Below, piece by piece: positions 10,458 to 21,145 of a stretch of 64,000 nucleotides of DNA (position 1 is its first letter; each line of letters starts with the position of its first letter). The stretch is from Plenodomus lindquistii (lineage: Eukaryota; Ascomycota; Dothideomycetes; Pleosporales; Leptosphaeriaceae), in NCBI GenBank assembly GCA_025504975.1, contig JANUWI010000004.1, positions 1,426,001 through 1,490,000 on the forward strand. Direction: 5' to 3'. A program made the translations under genes and the position numbers. The notes under the pieces were generated by a model that was not told the DNA's origin, ran no database searches, and saw nothing but the letters and a program-made list of their open reading frames with translations.

Positions 10458-12338
10458 CTAGTACGCTGAATCGCTGGGCATTGCTGCAAAGCGTTGCTCG
10501 AACGACGCGGGTGGCTCAAAGCTATGAGAAAGGCTCGATCGAGGGAAAGTGTTGCTTGGTCGAGCGCCGAAAGGCGATCCTAGGCGGACTGTCGCTTGGT
10601 CGTGGGCCTCAACTGATACAGCAGGCGAGCGTCGAGCCGGACTAGGCATTGCAGAGCCTGGATGGGCGAATGGATTGAACCCTGACGGGTCGTTTGCAAG
10701 GGGTAGCCGTCGGGCACCCTCGACCATATCACCCAAGCTGAAGCCCCGATTGCGTACTCGACGATGACTTGACTCGGCCGGGGCACCGAACAGCTCGTTG
10801 ACGAAGGTATCGCCGCGATTTCGCGCACGATCTTCGAAGGAGTTATGAAGAGCACGACGCTTGAAGACTCTAGACATGGGACGTGGTGAGTGCAACTGAA
10901 AGGGTGAGCCAAGTCGAGGTCCTTGTGCAGATGTTGAAGGCGCATGCCAGGTTCGAGCGTTGTTCCTGTTCCCACTCGCGTTTGGCGTCCCAGATGTGGC
11001 ATGGAATGGCGACCCGAGACCGTTCCCAAGGCCCAAGCCTAGTCCGATGTGAAGTGACTGTGACTTCTGGTGCGCAGATGATCGAACGCTCGACCAAGTT
11101 CTTCCTGCAGCTCGAGGTGTTATGTCATTTGCTAGCTGCGACAGCGGGTTGCCAAACTGCATGGAGGTAGCAGTACTTGTGGCGAGTGACAAGTTCATGT
11201 CCCGTGTTGAGAAGGTCGCAACGCCTTGAGAGAATGGCGAGGACAATGGCGCCGGCTGCGGGGATGGCTCGCGGGGTGAGGACGATTCGAAAGGTGAGGG
11301 AGAACGTTGGAGGAGACGTTGGTAATGAGCTGAAAGAGTAGGCTTTTGTTTCGCCAGGTCTCTCAGCCGTTTTCGACACTGCTTCTCGGTAGGAAACCGC
11401 GACGACTTGGTTGCTCTGACGAACGTCGAGCTACCAGTACTCTTACTGGGTCTCATGTTTGCCGGAGTACCTGAAGGCGAGATATAGTGAGCACCAGCGC
11501 GGATGCCACCAACACGAGAGGTACGTGGGCCCTTCCATGTCCTTCGGGCCATCCTGGCTACGCGGTGACATACACCATTCGGAGGTGTTGTGCTTGGAAG
11601 AGCTTTGAATGGAGTGACGGTGGGATCCTGAAGGTAATTCATATAGGTCTTCCAGAGGTGATGGTCCATTTCTTCGGAAAAGGTAGCTCTCAGCTTCATT
11701 CTTTTGGCTGCGCGAGGCTTCGGGTTTGTAATTATTGGCGATGCAAGGTAGGGAGATGTGATGGGCGGAGAGCAATACGCGAAAGGATCCATCCTCTCTT
11801 CCTCTGGACTGGTACAACTGCCTCCTCTCGACATGAAAGAGCCAATACTGTCACAAGATGAGACTGATGAGTCAGAGAAGCCCGACGACGACGTCGGTCT
11901 GCTTGAGGTCGCGCTGTATGTGGTACGCTCGATGTCAGACCAGTCCTGCGGTCCTTCGTAGTGATCAACAGTGCGCACCTGCGCGGCGGGTGTCTTGGGT
12001 GGGGACAACAGCCGTGTGTAGCCCATAGCCGGCGAAAGGAAGGCATCGTTCTGAATGGGAGGGAAAGACGAAAGTCCAGCGGGCATGTCCGACAGCAGTT
12101 CGGGCGCCTCGATCGTGGGGACAGGTGGTTGGTCCATGACCTCGTCCATGCTGTCGTGGCTCATGATGAGAGTGGTGCGGCGACGACGAACCTTGAGTAC
12201 CTGTCGTGGAGGTGGTGGAGGCTGCATTTGTTCGGGCTGTGGCTCGGGTTCTGGTGTCCGCGGCGCCGCTCCATCACGGTAGTGGAACATGAAGTTTCTG
12301 GGTAACGTGATGGAGAGATTTGGACGTTCAGACTCCAT
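10458..12338 (-). CDS. Putative nuclear/DNA-binding protein, uncharacterised
   Basis: A single uninterrupted frame of 626 residues. Low-complexity Pro/Ser/Thr-rich sequence dominates both halves. A conserved-looking core starts near residue 220: KRMKLRATFSEEMDHHLWKT, then YMNYLQDPTVTPFKALP, GVCHRVARMARRTWKG and, after a spacer, FPTEKQCRKRLRDLAKQKP and SAHYQRLLQ. The Trp-containing amphipathic helices (HHLWKTYMNYL, CHRVARMARRTWKG, QCRKRLRDLA) recall Myb/SANT-like or other helix-turn-helix modules, and the flanking basic clusters (VRRRRTT) suggest a nuclear location. I do not recognise a named orthologue. SP/TP sites are abundant, suggesting phosphorylation. The absence of introns over 1.9 kb contrasts with most neighbours. 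Coding status is strong; function is speculative. Confidence 0.7.
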   Translation of the reverse strand: MESERPNLSITLPRNFMFHYRDGAAPRTPEPEPQPEQMQPPPPPRQVLKVRRRRTTLIMSHDSMDEVMDQPPVPTIEAPELLSDMPAGLSSFPPIQNDAFLSPAMGYTRLLSPPKTPAAQVRTVDHYEGPQDWSDIERTTYSATSSRPTSSSGFSDSSVSSCDSIGSFMSRGGSCTSPEEERMDPFAYCSPPITSPYLASPIITNPKPRAAKRMKLRATFSEEMDHHLWKTYMNYLQDPTVTPFKALPSTTPPNGVCHRVARMARRTWKGPRTSRVGGIRAGAHYISPSGTPANMRPSKSTGSSTFVRATKSSRFPTEKQCRKRLRDLAKQKPTLSAHYQRLLQRSPSPFESSSPREPSPQPAPLSSPFSQGVATFSTRDMNLSLATSTATSMQFGNPLSQLANDITPRAAGRTWSSVRSSAHQKSQSLHIGLGLGLGNGLGSPFHATSGTPNASGNRNNARTWHAPSTSAQGPRLGSPFQLHSPRPMSRVFKRRALHNSFEDRARNRGDTFVNELFGAPAESSHRRVRNRGFSLGDMVEGARRLPLANDPSGFNPFAHPGSAMPSPARRSPAVSVEAHDQATVRLGSPFGARPSNTFPRSSLSHSFEPPASFEQRFAAMPSDSAY

Positions 12339-14887
12339 GATGGTGAGGAATGAAGAAGCTCAGAGGAAGCCTTGCTATGATGCGGTCGCCAAATTATTCC
12401 AAGTCGAATTTCAAAGACCCTGCAAGGAAGCCCAAAGGCGATCTGACGGGGTGAAGAAAGCCTGAAGGAGAGCCAATTGCTCCGTCGCGGCGTTGGGTCC
12501 AGATTATGCAGGGCGGAAGCTTTGAGATTGCTCGGGTTCCCGCGTCTGGTGCTCTGCGAACGCGACTGTGCGGCCTGCACTGTGGTTACACGAAGACCAG
12601 GTAGATTACGCCCTTGATAGAGCTAGTAAACGATGGCAAAGTGTTGCGCGTGTGAGGGCGCGCGGGCAACAAGCAGCAAGCAAGTCGCAGAAGATTCACA
12701 GGGAAAGAAGAAACGCGCACAATTGGTCAAGGCAACGGCGCGGACGTAGAAGACGCAAAGAGAGCGGGCGTTTGACAAGACGCGACAGTCGTCAACAACA
12801 ACAACAGCACTGCGTAGTGGTCGAAGAGGGCGCGTTGAAAGTCGCGATGGGCGCCGGGGGAGGGTCGGCGATGGGTTGATTTTGGCGATGCGGTGAGAGT
12901 CCGGCAGCGCGGCAGGAGCGAAGCGGGCGCGCTTTCCTCAAGCGTCCATGAATCGCGTGGGACAGGGTAGAAACGAATGCAAATGCAAGGAAACAGTGAT
13001 GGCTGGTCGCCTTGTCTCGGTCAGCGCACGGGGGTGCGAGAGGCGAGCTCGGCTCGAAAGGGTCGTGAGGTCGTGAAGGTGATGGTGATGGTGAAGGTGA
13101 AGCGCGGTGAGGTTGGGAGCGGCACAGAAGCAAGCTCTCGATTGACGGGAAGCGGCTAAAGACTGCGCTAGGGCGCAATTGGCAATAGCGAAGAGCGGTG
13201 GACCTACAAAATTCTCCACACGCGTGCCAAAGCAGGCGGCTGCTGTCCAATGCTTGCTGCACCGTATGCTGGATGGGGCCCCGCCGGCCAGCCTGCTTCT
13301 ACGGTGTGTGTACTCTACCCGCATGGCATTCCTGTGTTGTGTTTCGAAGCATTACACGTGGAGGCCGCTCCGTCGCAGCAGCAGAGCGAACCTGACACGT
13401 CCCGACGCGTTCGCGCTAGCCCAGTCCGACGACCGGGTCTGTGCCTTGGCGGCGTCGACAACACCCATGGCCCCATCTGCCATCCCGTCCATGGACCATG
13501 GCAGCGCCCCTGCATGCGCCTGCACACGCACAAACACCTGTCACGGCTCTTCCTCGCCCACTGTCCCGCTGCCAGCACCGTGAGGCCCTCCGCATCACTT
13601 TGCTCGTCGCCTCCACTCCCCTGCAGTCTTGCGGCTTAGAACGAGCAGCATCATGCAGCAGTGGAGCAAAACACAGCACATGTGCACCTGGTATATCCCA
13701 GAGCATACAAGCCGCCTTCTCATTCGTTGCTGGCCTCAGCAGCACGCTCCACGACAAGCTGTGCTTTTCTCGCTACTGCCCTTCCACTCAGGACAAGTCA
13801 CAACAGTCTCCGACTGATGCCGTCCCCAAGCATGGCCACCTGTTCGCTTGGGACGAGTTTTTCGATCGAGAATCGAGACCAAAGACCCTGAGTCTCGCCA
13901 AAACTTGACGCACAACGGGAGGCGTTGTGGACATCCCGCGCTTGGCGGCGAGAACGGCCAGGTCAGCTGCACCTCATCACACACTCCAATAGCTCCATTT
14001 TCCAAGTGTGCACGCGTGTCGCCCATTATTGATGTGCTCTTGTCAGTTTTTATTGGCTACAGAACCCCATTCTTTGCACAAGTAAAGCGTGCGACCGCAC
14101 CACGAGGGCCTTCAAGTGGGCCGTGGCCAGCCCGAGGCCCGAACTGCTCTCGATTCGGCACGCAAGTGCAACACTTTCAGACTTGCATACAGCTGAAGAC
14201 TGTAGTGATGTGTAAGAGACATTGCAGATACTGTTTCTGCCATGCTCATGTACACAAGAACGGTGCGTGCATGAATTCCAGCCATCAATGCCCTACCATC
14301 TAAAAAACGATCATCACAGCGCTTGATTGGGCAAGCCATTAGGAGTCCAGCATATAGTCTAGTCCTTGGCTTGGAAAGCAGACGACTGCATGACTTCCCC
14401 ATAGCTCGAGACAAGGATCTCGTCATCGATTGAACCGATTTCGTGGAATATCTTCAAGCCGGTGCATGAGAGATAATCAGGACGCCATGTTTGGGTTCTC
14501 GCATGTTTCGAACAGTTCGAGGTGGAAGAAGGCCACTAGGGATGATTTATAGATGCGCACCAAGTAGGTGTACTGATGCACCCCTTTGAATTGGCAACAC
14601 AAGCCATGAACCAAGAGCTGACCCCTTCGACGTGTCTTACTCCACAACACTAGTCAGAGCACAGGCATAACACTGCAGAGTTCCAAAGTTGTTTACTGGA
14701 GCCTTGGAGTGTCTTCTGCACATATCATGGAGTATCTACCGGTATTTCTATGTTAATCGGAGAACCCTTCGTGTTTGAAGAACACCCCAAGGTCTTAAAG
14801 TATGAAGCGGTGTTCCAAAGTCAACAAGCTTTTTCGTAAAGTCCGACTCTGTGTCGCATTGACCAACTGAAGCACGATTGGTCAAAA
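12339..14887. other. Intergenic: promoter of the 626-residue gene and long spacer
   Basis: About 2.5 kb with many short overlapping frames on both strands and none convincing. 12.8-13.2 kb is purine-rich on the plus strand (CT-rich on the transcribed minus strand), fitting a long 5' UTR/promoter of the minus-strand gene starting at 12338. The 14.3-14.9 kb part would include the 3' region of the secreted-protein gene ending at 14888. Confidence 0.5.
13074..13101. repeat. Imperfect GGTGAW hexanucleotide repeat
   Basis: Four to five tandem copies of GGTGAT/GGTGAA in the purine-rich promoter stretch. Simple sequence, read directly. Confidence 0.8.
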
Positions 14888-15820
14888 TCAGTATGTGCCC
14901 TGAGCATCTCCAGCATCGGCACTCTCGTCGTCGGCTTCGGAATCGTCGACGACTGCACATCCATTAGCGGCATTGTTGGCACCGGCATCCACACCAGCGT
15001 TGGCAGTACCGTTGGCAACGGCCTGGCCAGTCCCCGCACCTGCTCCTGCGCCAGCAACAACTGCAGCAATCTCGTCTTCGGTAAGGTCATCAACGCGAAG
15101 CTGTTGAGTGTTGATGCATCCTGCCTCGTCATCCGCATCGTCGCAGGTGTTTCCAGCTCCAGTTTGGTCACCAATCTCGCCTGGGGCAAATGTCGAGGCC
15201 TCGTTCGCAAGGGTTGGGTCACCTCCAACTGCGGCAATCTGACGTGCGAGCTCAGCTGCGATCTCCTTGTTCAATGCCTGAGCACCGTCGCTGGCAGGAT
15301 CCTGGTGCTGCTGAAGAGCTGCAATCTCAGGGTTGACCGCCTCGATGGACGTGCAAGGCACTGATGCGAGACCAACTGAACCAGTGTTGCGTTCGAGTGC
15401 ACGATAAATGAGAGCGTTGGTCATGGCCTCCACGTCACCAGCGGCCTTCGCATTGGTGAAAGCCTGGTCAGCGGTGGCTTGCTGGAGACAGTCTATGCGC
15501 GTTAGTGCTTGCTGACTGGGAAGTATCGTACGCGGACTTGCCGGCATCAGCAATGTTTCCAGCGCCGTTCGCTGCCGCTGCAGCACCCAACAGACCGAAT
15601 ACAGCGGCCTGAATCTGGTCTGGGTTGTCCAGTGCGAGAGTAGTGTCAACGGCCTGTTCAGAGATTGGTTATCAAATTTACGGCCAGATTGTGATGCAAA
15701 ACTCACCCTCAATATGTTTTCGTGCGCATGCTCCTGGGGTACCTCGCGCTTCACAGCGCGGGGCGCTGGATGGGCAGCGACGGTACCGATGAGTGCAATG
15801 GCAAGAATCTCGTACTTCAT
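14888..15820 (-). CDS. Secreted conserved fungal protein with acidic Ala/Gly-rich tail
   Basis: Exons 15707-15820, 15542-15653 and 14888-15492 give 276 residues. A signal peptide (MKYEILAIALIGTVAAHPA) is followed by a KR propeptide-like site. The central region is well conserved in many ascomycete secreted or cell-surface proteins: DCLQQATADQAFTNAKAAGD, ALIYRALERNTGSVGLASVP, CTSIEAVNPEIAALQQHQDP, ARQIAAVGGDP and TFAPGEIGDQTGAGNTCDD. The tail is acidic and rich in Ala, Gly and Asp, ending in DDESADAGDAQGTY. Cys pairs around CTSI, CDDADDEAGC and NGCAVV suggest disulphides. Intron 2 has a GC donor (GCAAGT): only this donor joins GAT-GCC-G to AC-TGT and gives ADADCLQQ in frame. An in-frame ATG upstream (15943) is rejected because the signal peptide starts at 15820. 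Molecular function is unknown; probably wall-associated. Confidence 0.82.
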   Translation of the reverse strand: MKYEILAIALIGTVAAHPAPRAVKREVPQEHAHENILRVSFASQSGRKFDNQSLNRPLTLLSHWTTQTRFRPLYSVCWVLQRQRTALETLLMPASPRTILPSQQALTRIDCLQQATADQAFTNAKAAGDVEAMTNALIYRALERNTGSVGLASVPCTSIEAVNPEIAALQQHQDPASDGAQALNKEIAAELARQIAAVGGDPTLANEASTFAPGEIGDQTGAGNTCDDADDEAGCINTQQLRVDDLTEDEIAAVVAGAGAGAGTGQAVANGTANAGVDAGANNAANGCAVVDDSEADDESADAGDAQGTY

Positions 15821-16017
15821 AATGAATGTTCGTGTAGTCTTGGAGAGTTGTAGAAATGTAATGTGGTATACAGCTAAAGTGGACCGGCCGATCGATTCTC
15901 CAGGAACGATTGAAGAGAAAGTAAATAGAAGAGAAAGAACCAATAGGTAGCGAAGGACTTCTAGAATGGCAAGTTGAGCTGATGAGATAGCACACAGTAG
16001 AGCGAATATACACAGGA

Positions 16018-16025
16018 CTTATATA
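16018..16025 (-). promoter_or_regulatory. TATA box of the secreted protein gene
   Basis: TATATAAG on the minus strand, about 200 bp upstream of the ATG at 15820. Consensus match and position only. Confidence 0.5.
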
Positions 16026-17621
16026 CGCGATATGTAGTCATTTACCATGATAATGGCCTCCAAGCTTGGGGTCTGCAGCCTGTGCTTGACACCTGCCATA
16101 CGGGTGCGGTAACGGGAGCCGCCAACCTCCTGTATGAAGTCAAAGGATTGCATGATGGCCACTCCTAATCCCGCATTCTGGATTCCATACCTTGCAGCCT
16201 TGTGCACATAGCGTATATGGAGACGATCGAGCTATACAGGCTGGCAAGGGGGCAGCCGAACTCCAATAAATTGCCAAGGTTCAAAGTACATAGTGCCACG
16301 AGCTTTCCAAGATTTGTACTTCTCGAGTTGCGAGCTATTTGATACCGCTTTCAACCCTTGCTAGCGATGATATCTGGCTGTTATTAAAATATACGATAGA
16401 TGATATCGTGAAGTGGTGAGCGTTGTTAGCGACCGTAGCATTGGTTTGCTTAGCTGTGATTGGTGGATCTCGTGAGGCTGAAGTCGCGCCAAGCAGTCTG
16501 AAGGGCCGATGAGACGTTTCTCCAAGTCTTGGAGACGTCAACTGCCTCAGTGTCTCGTTGGCCAGCACGCCACAGACAGGCACAGCAAGACTTCCGGATC
16601 GATTATGGGCTGTGCACAGCCCAGAAGTATGATCACCGTGTTTTGAAGAGTTTGCACCTACTATATATGCGCTTTTCAATATCACCTGCACTGGGTTCGC
16701 CCTCATCTACCTGGGAGCTGAATGGAATTATGAATGCCACTCACGAACACTGGTCCCAGAAGGAGCAAATTTGGCCACTCTCGGTGCGATGAAATTCATT
16801 TACTCCCAGTAAGTATCAAAGCATATGCAGTATCGATATGGTATGATTCAGCCATTTGATTCACTGAACACGAAAAGAGCAAACCTTTGGGAGACGAATT
16901 GAGGATAGAAATTTGCGCAACCTTCGCTGAGCATAAACAGCCGTTCCTGGCATCAGGATACAAGAGCTATGTCAAGAAAGCTTGGTTATTGTCTGAACAT
17001 ATTGCCTGCATGTCCGCACTGCCACATACGGCTCGTCTCAGCTTCGAGATGCATCCGTCGCGACAGGTCATCAAATGACAGGATATTGACTCATGCCAAC
17101 CTTACCACAACTTCGTAGACAATCTGGCTGCTGGGGAGAATTACGCCAACTCGTTATTGGCCGCGGTCATACTCAACGAGACCAGACATTGCGTGTCTCA
17201 GACCATCTCAACCGACATATCATGATCCCTGTTTACAAGCATCAAGCTACACGGTGAGCATGAAGATAAACCCTTCCGGCCTGATCCGGTCTGCACGAAG
17301 CTCCTGGTGTTACAGGAACGAATTGCATGCTCTTTGCTGCCATGCGCCTACATAACCCCGCTCTCGGCTCCACCGCTGACCTTAATACACCGTGCTTTAG
17401 CCGTATGCTTGTATCACATTGGGTTACCTATTTCTTTCGAGACTGGAAGCCGGACTTGAGCTCCACCTCTCATGACGGAAGCGCTATAACGCTATCCTCC
17501 TGTCGCACACTCCGCTATACACACACTTCGTCTTCACCGACTAGTCGAAATCGGGCACACTAAGCCGCGACACATACATCATCATACAAGTATTAGCCGT
17601 GTTCGCATTCTAGTGAAGAAG
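16026..17621. other. Intergenic, no gene seen
   Basis: About 1.6 kb between divergent genes at 15820 (-) and 17622 (+). Frames up to 123 codons occur (16335-16706, minus) but lack domains, signal peptides or splice support. Confidence 0.5.
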
Positions 17622-18575
17622 ATGGGACGACGCTCCAAGGCCATGCACAAGCCAAAGATCAGTATGATCTCTGGACCTATGGATGCCAAACATGTGGCTG
17701 GAGTCAATGTTATGGGGTACACAGGCTCAAGCATCGATGATTACTTTACCAAGACTGCGCTGGAGCCCGATGTGTTACCTTCACAAGACTTCGTTGCTAC
17801 TGGAGAGACCGAGGTTCTGAAGAGATCGGACACTATCGCTCACGCCATACGCAGGCCCAACTTCTCTGTGAAGGGAAGTGCTATACATACAAGAAGTAAA
17901 ACGATCTCGCATCATCCAGATGAACGACGAAGTCGCGGCGATGGAGCCGAAAGTCCTAGATCTCTTGCGAGAGCTGACAGTGTGATGGATTCCCAGTCCG
18001 TCAAAATGCGCCCCAGCATATCACGCTTGAGACGAAGAGTTGGGCTAGATAAGGACAAATCAAGCGCGATTGTTATCGTCCCTTCGGCGGCAGACGATGT
18101 AAAAGACGGCCTCGTGCAGACACACTATACATCATCGCACGCCCAGAGTCCGCAGTCTGGTGACAGCGTCGCATCATCGATATACTTCACTGTATCGGAC
18201 CATATACACACGAATATTGGTATAGCTACGTCCCAACAAACACCGACCTATCAATCGCAAGTTCCTGTCGCTCAACGATCGTTTCAGGAAGATCCGACCA
18301 CAACGATCACAGACACATCGAGACCGCCGACCAGACCAGGTCATGAAGACTCAGGCATTGTAGTTGCAGCTTCAAACACTCTCAACAAGCCGCAACCCAT
18401 ACCATTCAAGGAAATCATGGCTGTACAAAGTCTTGCTGAGCGAATGAAGCTTTACGAGAATACGCGCAATTATTGGGCATATGCTGATCATGGCTTGGTT
18501 GATTGGACGGGCCGGGCTGCTGCACCGAAGCAGGGCAACTACCACAATGGCCGAGTCATTGTACGCCAGCTGTGA
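17622..18575 (+). CDS. CRIB-like motif protein, uncharacterised
   Basis: Intronless, 317 residues from the ATG at 17622 (MGRRSKAMHKPKISMISGP). Residues about 14-30 read ISMISGPMDAKHVAGVNV. This resembles a CRIB motif (I-S-x-P-x(2-4)-F-x-H-x(2)-H-V) in spacing, with Phe replaced by Ala and the second His by Gly. CRIB motifs bind GTP-loaded Cdc42/Rac, so a Gic-like or septation/polarity role is possible but unproven. The rest is disordered, Ser/Thr-rich and basic, with candidate phosphorylation sites (RPSISRLRRRVG, RRSRGDG). A short conserved-looking C-terminal helix follows, MAVQSLAERMKLYENTRNYW (about 268-287), and a GLVDWTGR block. No TM segment is seen. Convincing as a gene; function is inference. 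Confidence 0.65.
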   Translation: MGRRSKAMHKPKISMISGPMDAKHVAGVNVMGYTGSSIDDYFTKTALEPDVLPSQDFVATGETEVLKRSDTIAHAIRRPNFSVKGSAIHTRSKTISHHPDERRSRGDGAESPRSLARADSVMDSQSVKMRPSISRLRRRVGLDKDKSSAIVIVPSAADDVKDGLVQTHYTSSHAQSPQSGDSVASSIYFTVSDHIHTNIGIATSQQTPTYQSQVPVAQRSFQEDPTTTITDTSRPPTRPGHEDSGIVVAASNTLNKPQPIPFKEIMAVQSLAERMKLYENTRNYWAYADHGLVDWTGRAAAPKQGNYHNGRVIVRQL

Positions 18576-19106
18576 TTTCGGTCTACTGTGGTTCACGCCG
18601 ATTCTGTGTTGCATACGGACTACTCCAAGTCTCGTACCGGGGTCTTACTGTTAGTATTTTCAGATGCCACCTTATGGTAATTCCTCTCTCCGAATCTTGC
18701 TCATTAAGGTACCTACCCTGCACGTATCACTGACAGTATTTACCGTATCGTCAATAAATACTCAATAAAACGATCTCCTGCATGATCGGACTTGATAAGC
18801 AAGGGACACTGTGGTTACTAGTTCGCTTACAGTTGTCTTGTGTGCGACCTCGTAATTGTTGGCTGCAGCCAGGTAAGCAAGGCGGCATGTGGATCAGAGT
18901 CACAAGCTTTACCTTTTAAGTGACGGGAGCAGCCGCAGATTTCAGACCGTGCATTGGTCAATCTATCGGCCCTTTCATTAGCTCACCGGAGTAGCCGAGT
19001 CTTACGTATCGTGATTTCTTGCAAGCTGCATTCCGTCGAGCTCACTTTCACTCTTCCACCACAGATTCGGACATCTCCAACATTTCACAACCTCGCCAGC
19101 ACTACG
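18576..19106. other. Intergenic
   Basis: 531 bp between the CRIB-like gene stop and the second 2EXR gene. It contains an AT-rich patch near 18730-18780 (AATAAATACTCAATAAAA) that could serve as the polyadenylation region of the upstream gene. No further gene. Confidence 0.5.
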
Positions 19107-20030
19107 ATGTCAACAGCCATTCCAGTACCATCTGAGGCTCATATGCACAACGAGAATACCGCGTTCTTTCGCCTTTCAGCGGAGATCCGAAACCTCATAT
19201 ACGAATACGTGTTTACCGAAGACCAGACACTCGAGGTTGCTCGGCGCGAGAGCGACGATACGGAACTGGTAGTCCTCACCAACGACGGCCAATACAACGT
19301 CAGAACCGCAGAAGAAGTCAATCCTCTAAGATTCGTTTGTCGCGCATTGTATCGCGAGACCAAAAGCCTGATTTTCAAATACAACCGTGTGAGGTTCTCA
19401 TACTCCTCTAGTCCACTCTACGATTGTGACGATTGTCTCCGAATCATCTCAACACGCAATCAGCAGCTTGTCAAGCGGATCGATGTGTTCGAATACCTGG
19501 ATTGGTTCTCTAATAGCGGCCCTTATTTTCCGTTTCAAGAAGAATTTGATCTTCACTCTCGCCTTGACCTCGAGTTGAGAGGTGTGGGTGAGACTGCCAT
19601 CAGTTTGGTGTGCAAACGGCAGCCCAGTCTTGAGGTCGTCATCTATTTCTTCACCCGCAGGCAGTATCCGTCGTATCGAGCGTTTGTCTGTCGACATGCA
19701 GCAATGGCCATGTCAATACGAGGTCACTTTGGGAGAGCGCTACCTCCGGGGCATGACCTGATCCCTGTCATCCTGAAAGACAATATTTATAAGAACGAGT
19801 ATGAAGACGCGATAATATCTATTGAAGAACCGGTTACATTAAGTGTTAGCGCAAAGAAGCAATTGGAAAATGGGAGATGGACCACGGCCGACGAGTTCCG
19901 TCCAGAGAACATGCGATTTTGTGAACAGGGCAACATGTTTGCCCATACAAATCACTTGGATGAGTTTGAGTCAGGACTGAAAGATCCTTGGCGTGAGACA
20001 GCGCTGGATATCCTCCTCAATGGTTGTTAA
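19107..20030 (+). CDS. 2EXR-type (F-box-like) protein, paralogue 2
   Basis: Intronless, 307 residues from the ATG at 19107. The motif FFRLSAEIRNLIYEYVFTED (about residues 18-37) and the second block VNPLRFVCRALYRETKSLIF (about 71-90) align with paralogue 1 (LSAEIRNMIYEYAL ... LEYVCRQLYTETK) in order and spacing. A Cys pair occurs at CDDC. It looks full-length and free of stops. No TM or signal peptide. The frame stays open upstream of 19107 but without a better start. Role unknown; the fold is assigned by motif only. Confidence 0.75.
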   Translation: MSTAIPVPSEAHMHNENTAFFRLSAEIRNLIYEYVFTEDQTLEVARRESDDTELVVLTNDGQYNVRTAEEVNPLRFVCRALYRETKSLIFKYNRVRFSYSSSPLYDCDDCLRIISTRNQQLVKRIDVFEYLDWFSNSGPYFPFQEEFDLHSRLDLELRGVGETAISLVCKRQPSLEVVIYFFTRRQYPSYRAFVCRHAAMAMSIRGHFGRALPPGHDLIPVILKDNIYKNEYEDAIISIEEPVTLSVSAKKQLENGRWTTADEFRPENMRFCEQGNMFAHTNHLDEFESGLKDPWRETALDILLNGC

Positions 20031-21145
20031 TTGAGGCCAATAGAAATCCGAGATGATTGACACTCCATTACTACGTGTACATATGGTTTGAAGGAAATGC
20101 CTGGGCTAGGCAGGGGTACTACGATGTCTGGGTATCTATCTAGCATGTTTCCATGAATTGATGCATGTACACCTACAAGCTGTCCTTTGATACTTTCCAT
20201 TCCCACAGAGCAGCAAGCAACTAACGCTGACAGCAGAGGTCATATGATCTGAGCTTCAGCACCTCCGCCCTCATCCTTGACCACAACGCCTATCCCTCCT
20301 CTTGTCAAGCGAGTATCAAGCAACCAAGCCAAACACACAAGTAGCGGATGGAAGGCCTATCTTGTCTGAACAATCACTGACTGTGGGCTTGGGCTTGTTT
20401 GTTTCACGGAATGACGAAGCTCAAATCAAAACTACAACAAACGCTTGTTTGTTGAGATGTCTGGGACTTAGATCCGCCCACTGATCCAGACGGCACATTC
20501 AAGATGAAAAAACCTTCCGTCGATCTCTAAAATTCGAATGGTTCGCTTCTGAAACGTATTGTTGTCTGGATGAACCGTCAACAGGACCGGGAACCTTGTC
20601 ATGGGCCAAAATTCCCAATCAACGTCTTCAGCCTATCATGCGGTCGACGCTTTGAGGACATACTTTTACCACACACTCGACAGCCAACAGCATGCGAAAT
20701 AATACGCATGTCGGACCATGACCCGCATTATCCAGATTGTCGGCCTTCGTGGTTCGCGAAGCGGAGATTGTCATCAAAATTCTAGTTAGACACAGCAGAA
20801 ATATAAGACAAGCAGGCAAGAGGCATTATCACGAGTCCAAGCATCACAGCGTCGGTAAATGCTAATGTGAGAAAGTTCGGGCGGAGCAGGGAAGGTTGGC
20901 ACAACGTCTCTTGACTATGTCGACTGTCACATTGGCCTGGTCTTACGGTATGTACACAACGGACCAGCTGTGCGCTCCAATAATACCTTATATAAGAACG
21001 ATAGTTTTCCCACCTTGAAAAATCCAAACCAGACCTTCCAGCACCATTCCCGGATCAACAACTTAACGACGACCGCCACCATCCTTTGCTTGCAAGTAAA
21101 CCCAAGAACCTCAAGTGGATACACAACCAAGCACATCAAGCTACG
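20031..21145. other. Intergenic with promoter of the third 2EXR gene
   Basis: About 1.1 kb without a supported gene. The downstream end has a CCAAT element near 20977 and a TATA box at 20989. Confidence 0.5.
20989..20996 (+). promoter_or_regulatory. TATA box upstream of 2EXR paralogue 3
   Basis: TATATAAG about 150 bp upstream of the ATG at 21146. A perfect consensus and promoter spacing suggest the locus was, or is, transcribed even though its frame is truncated. Confidence 0.5.
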
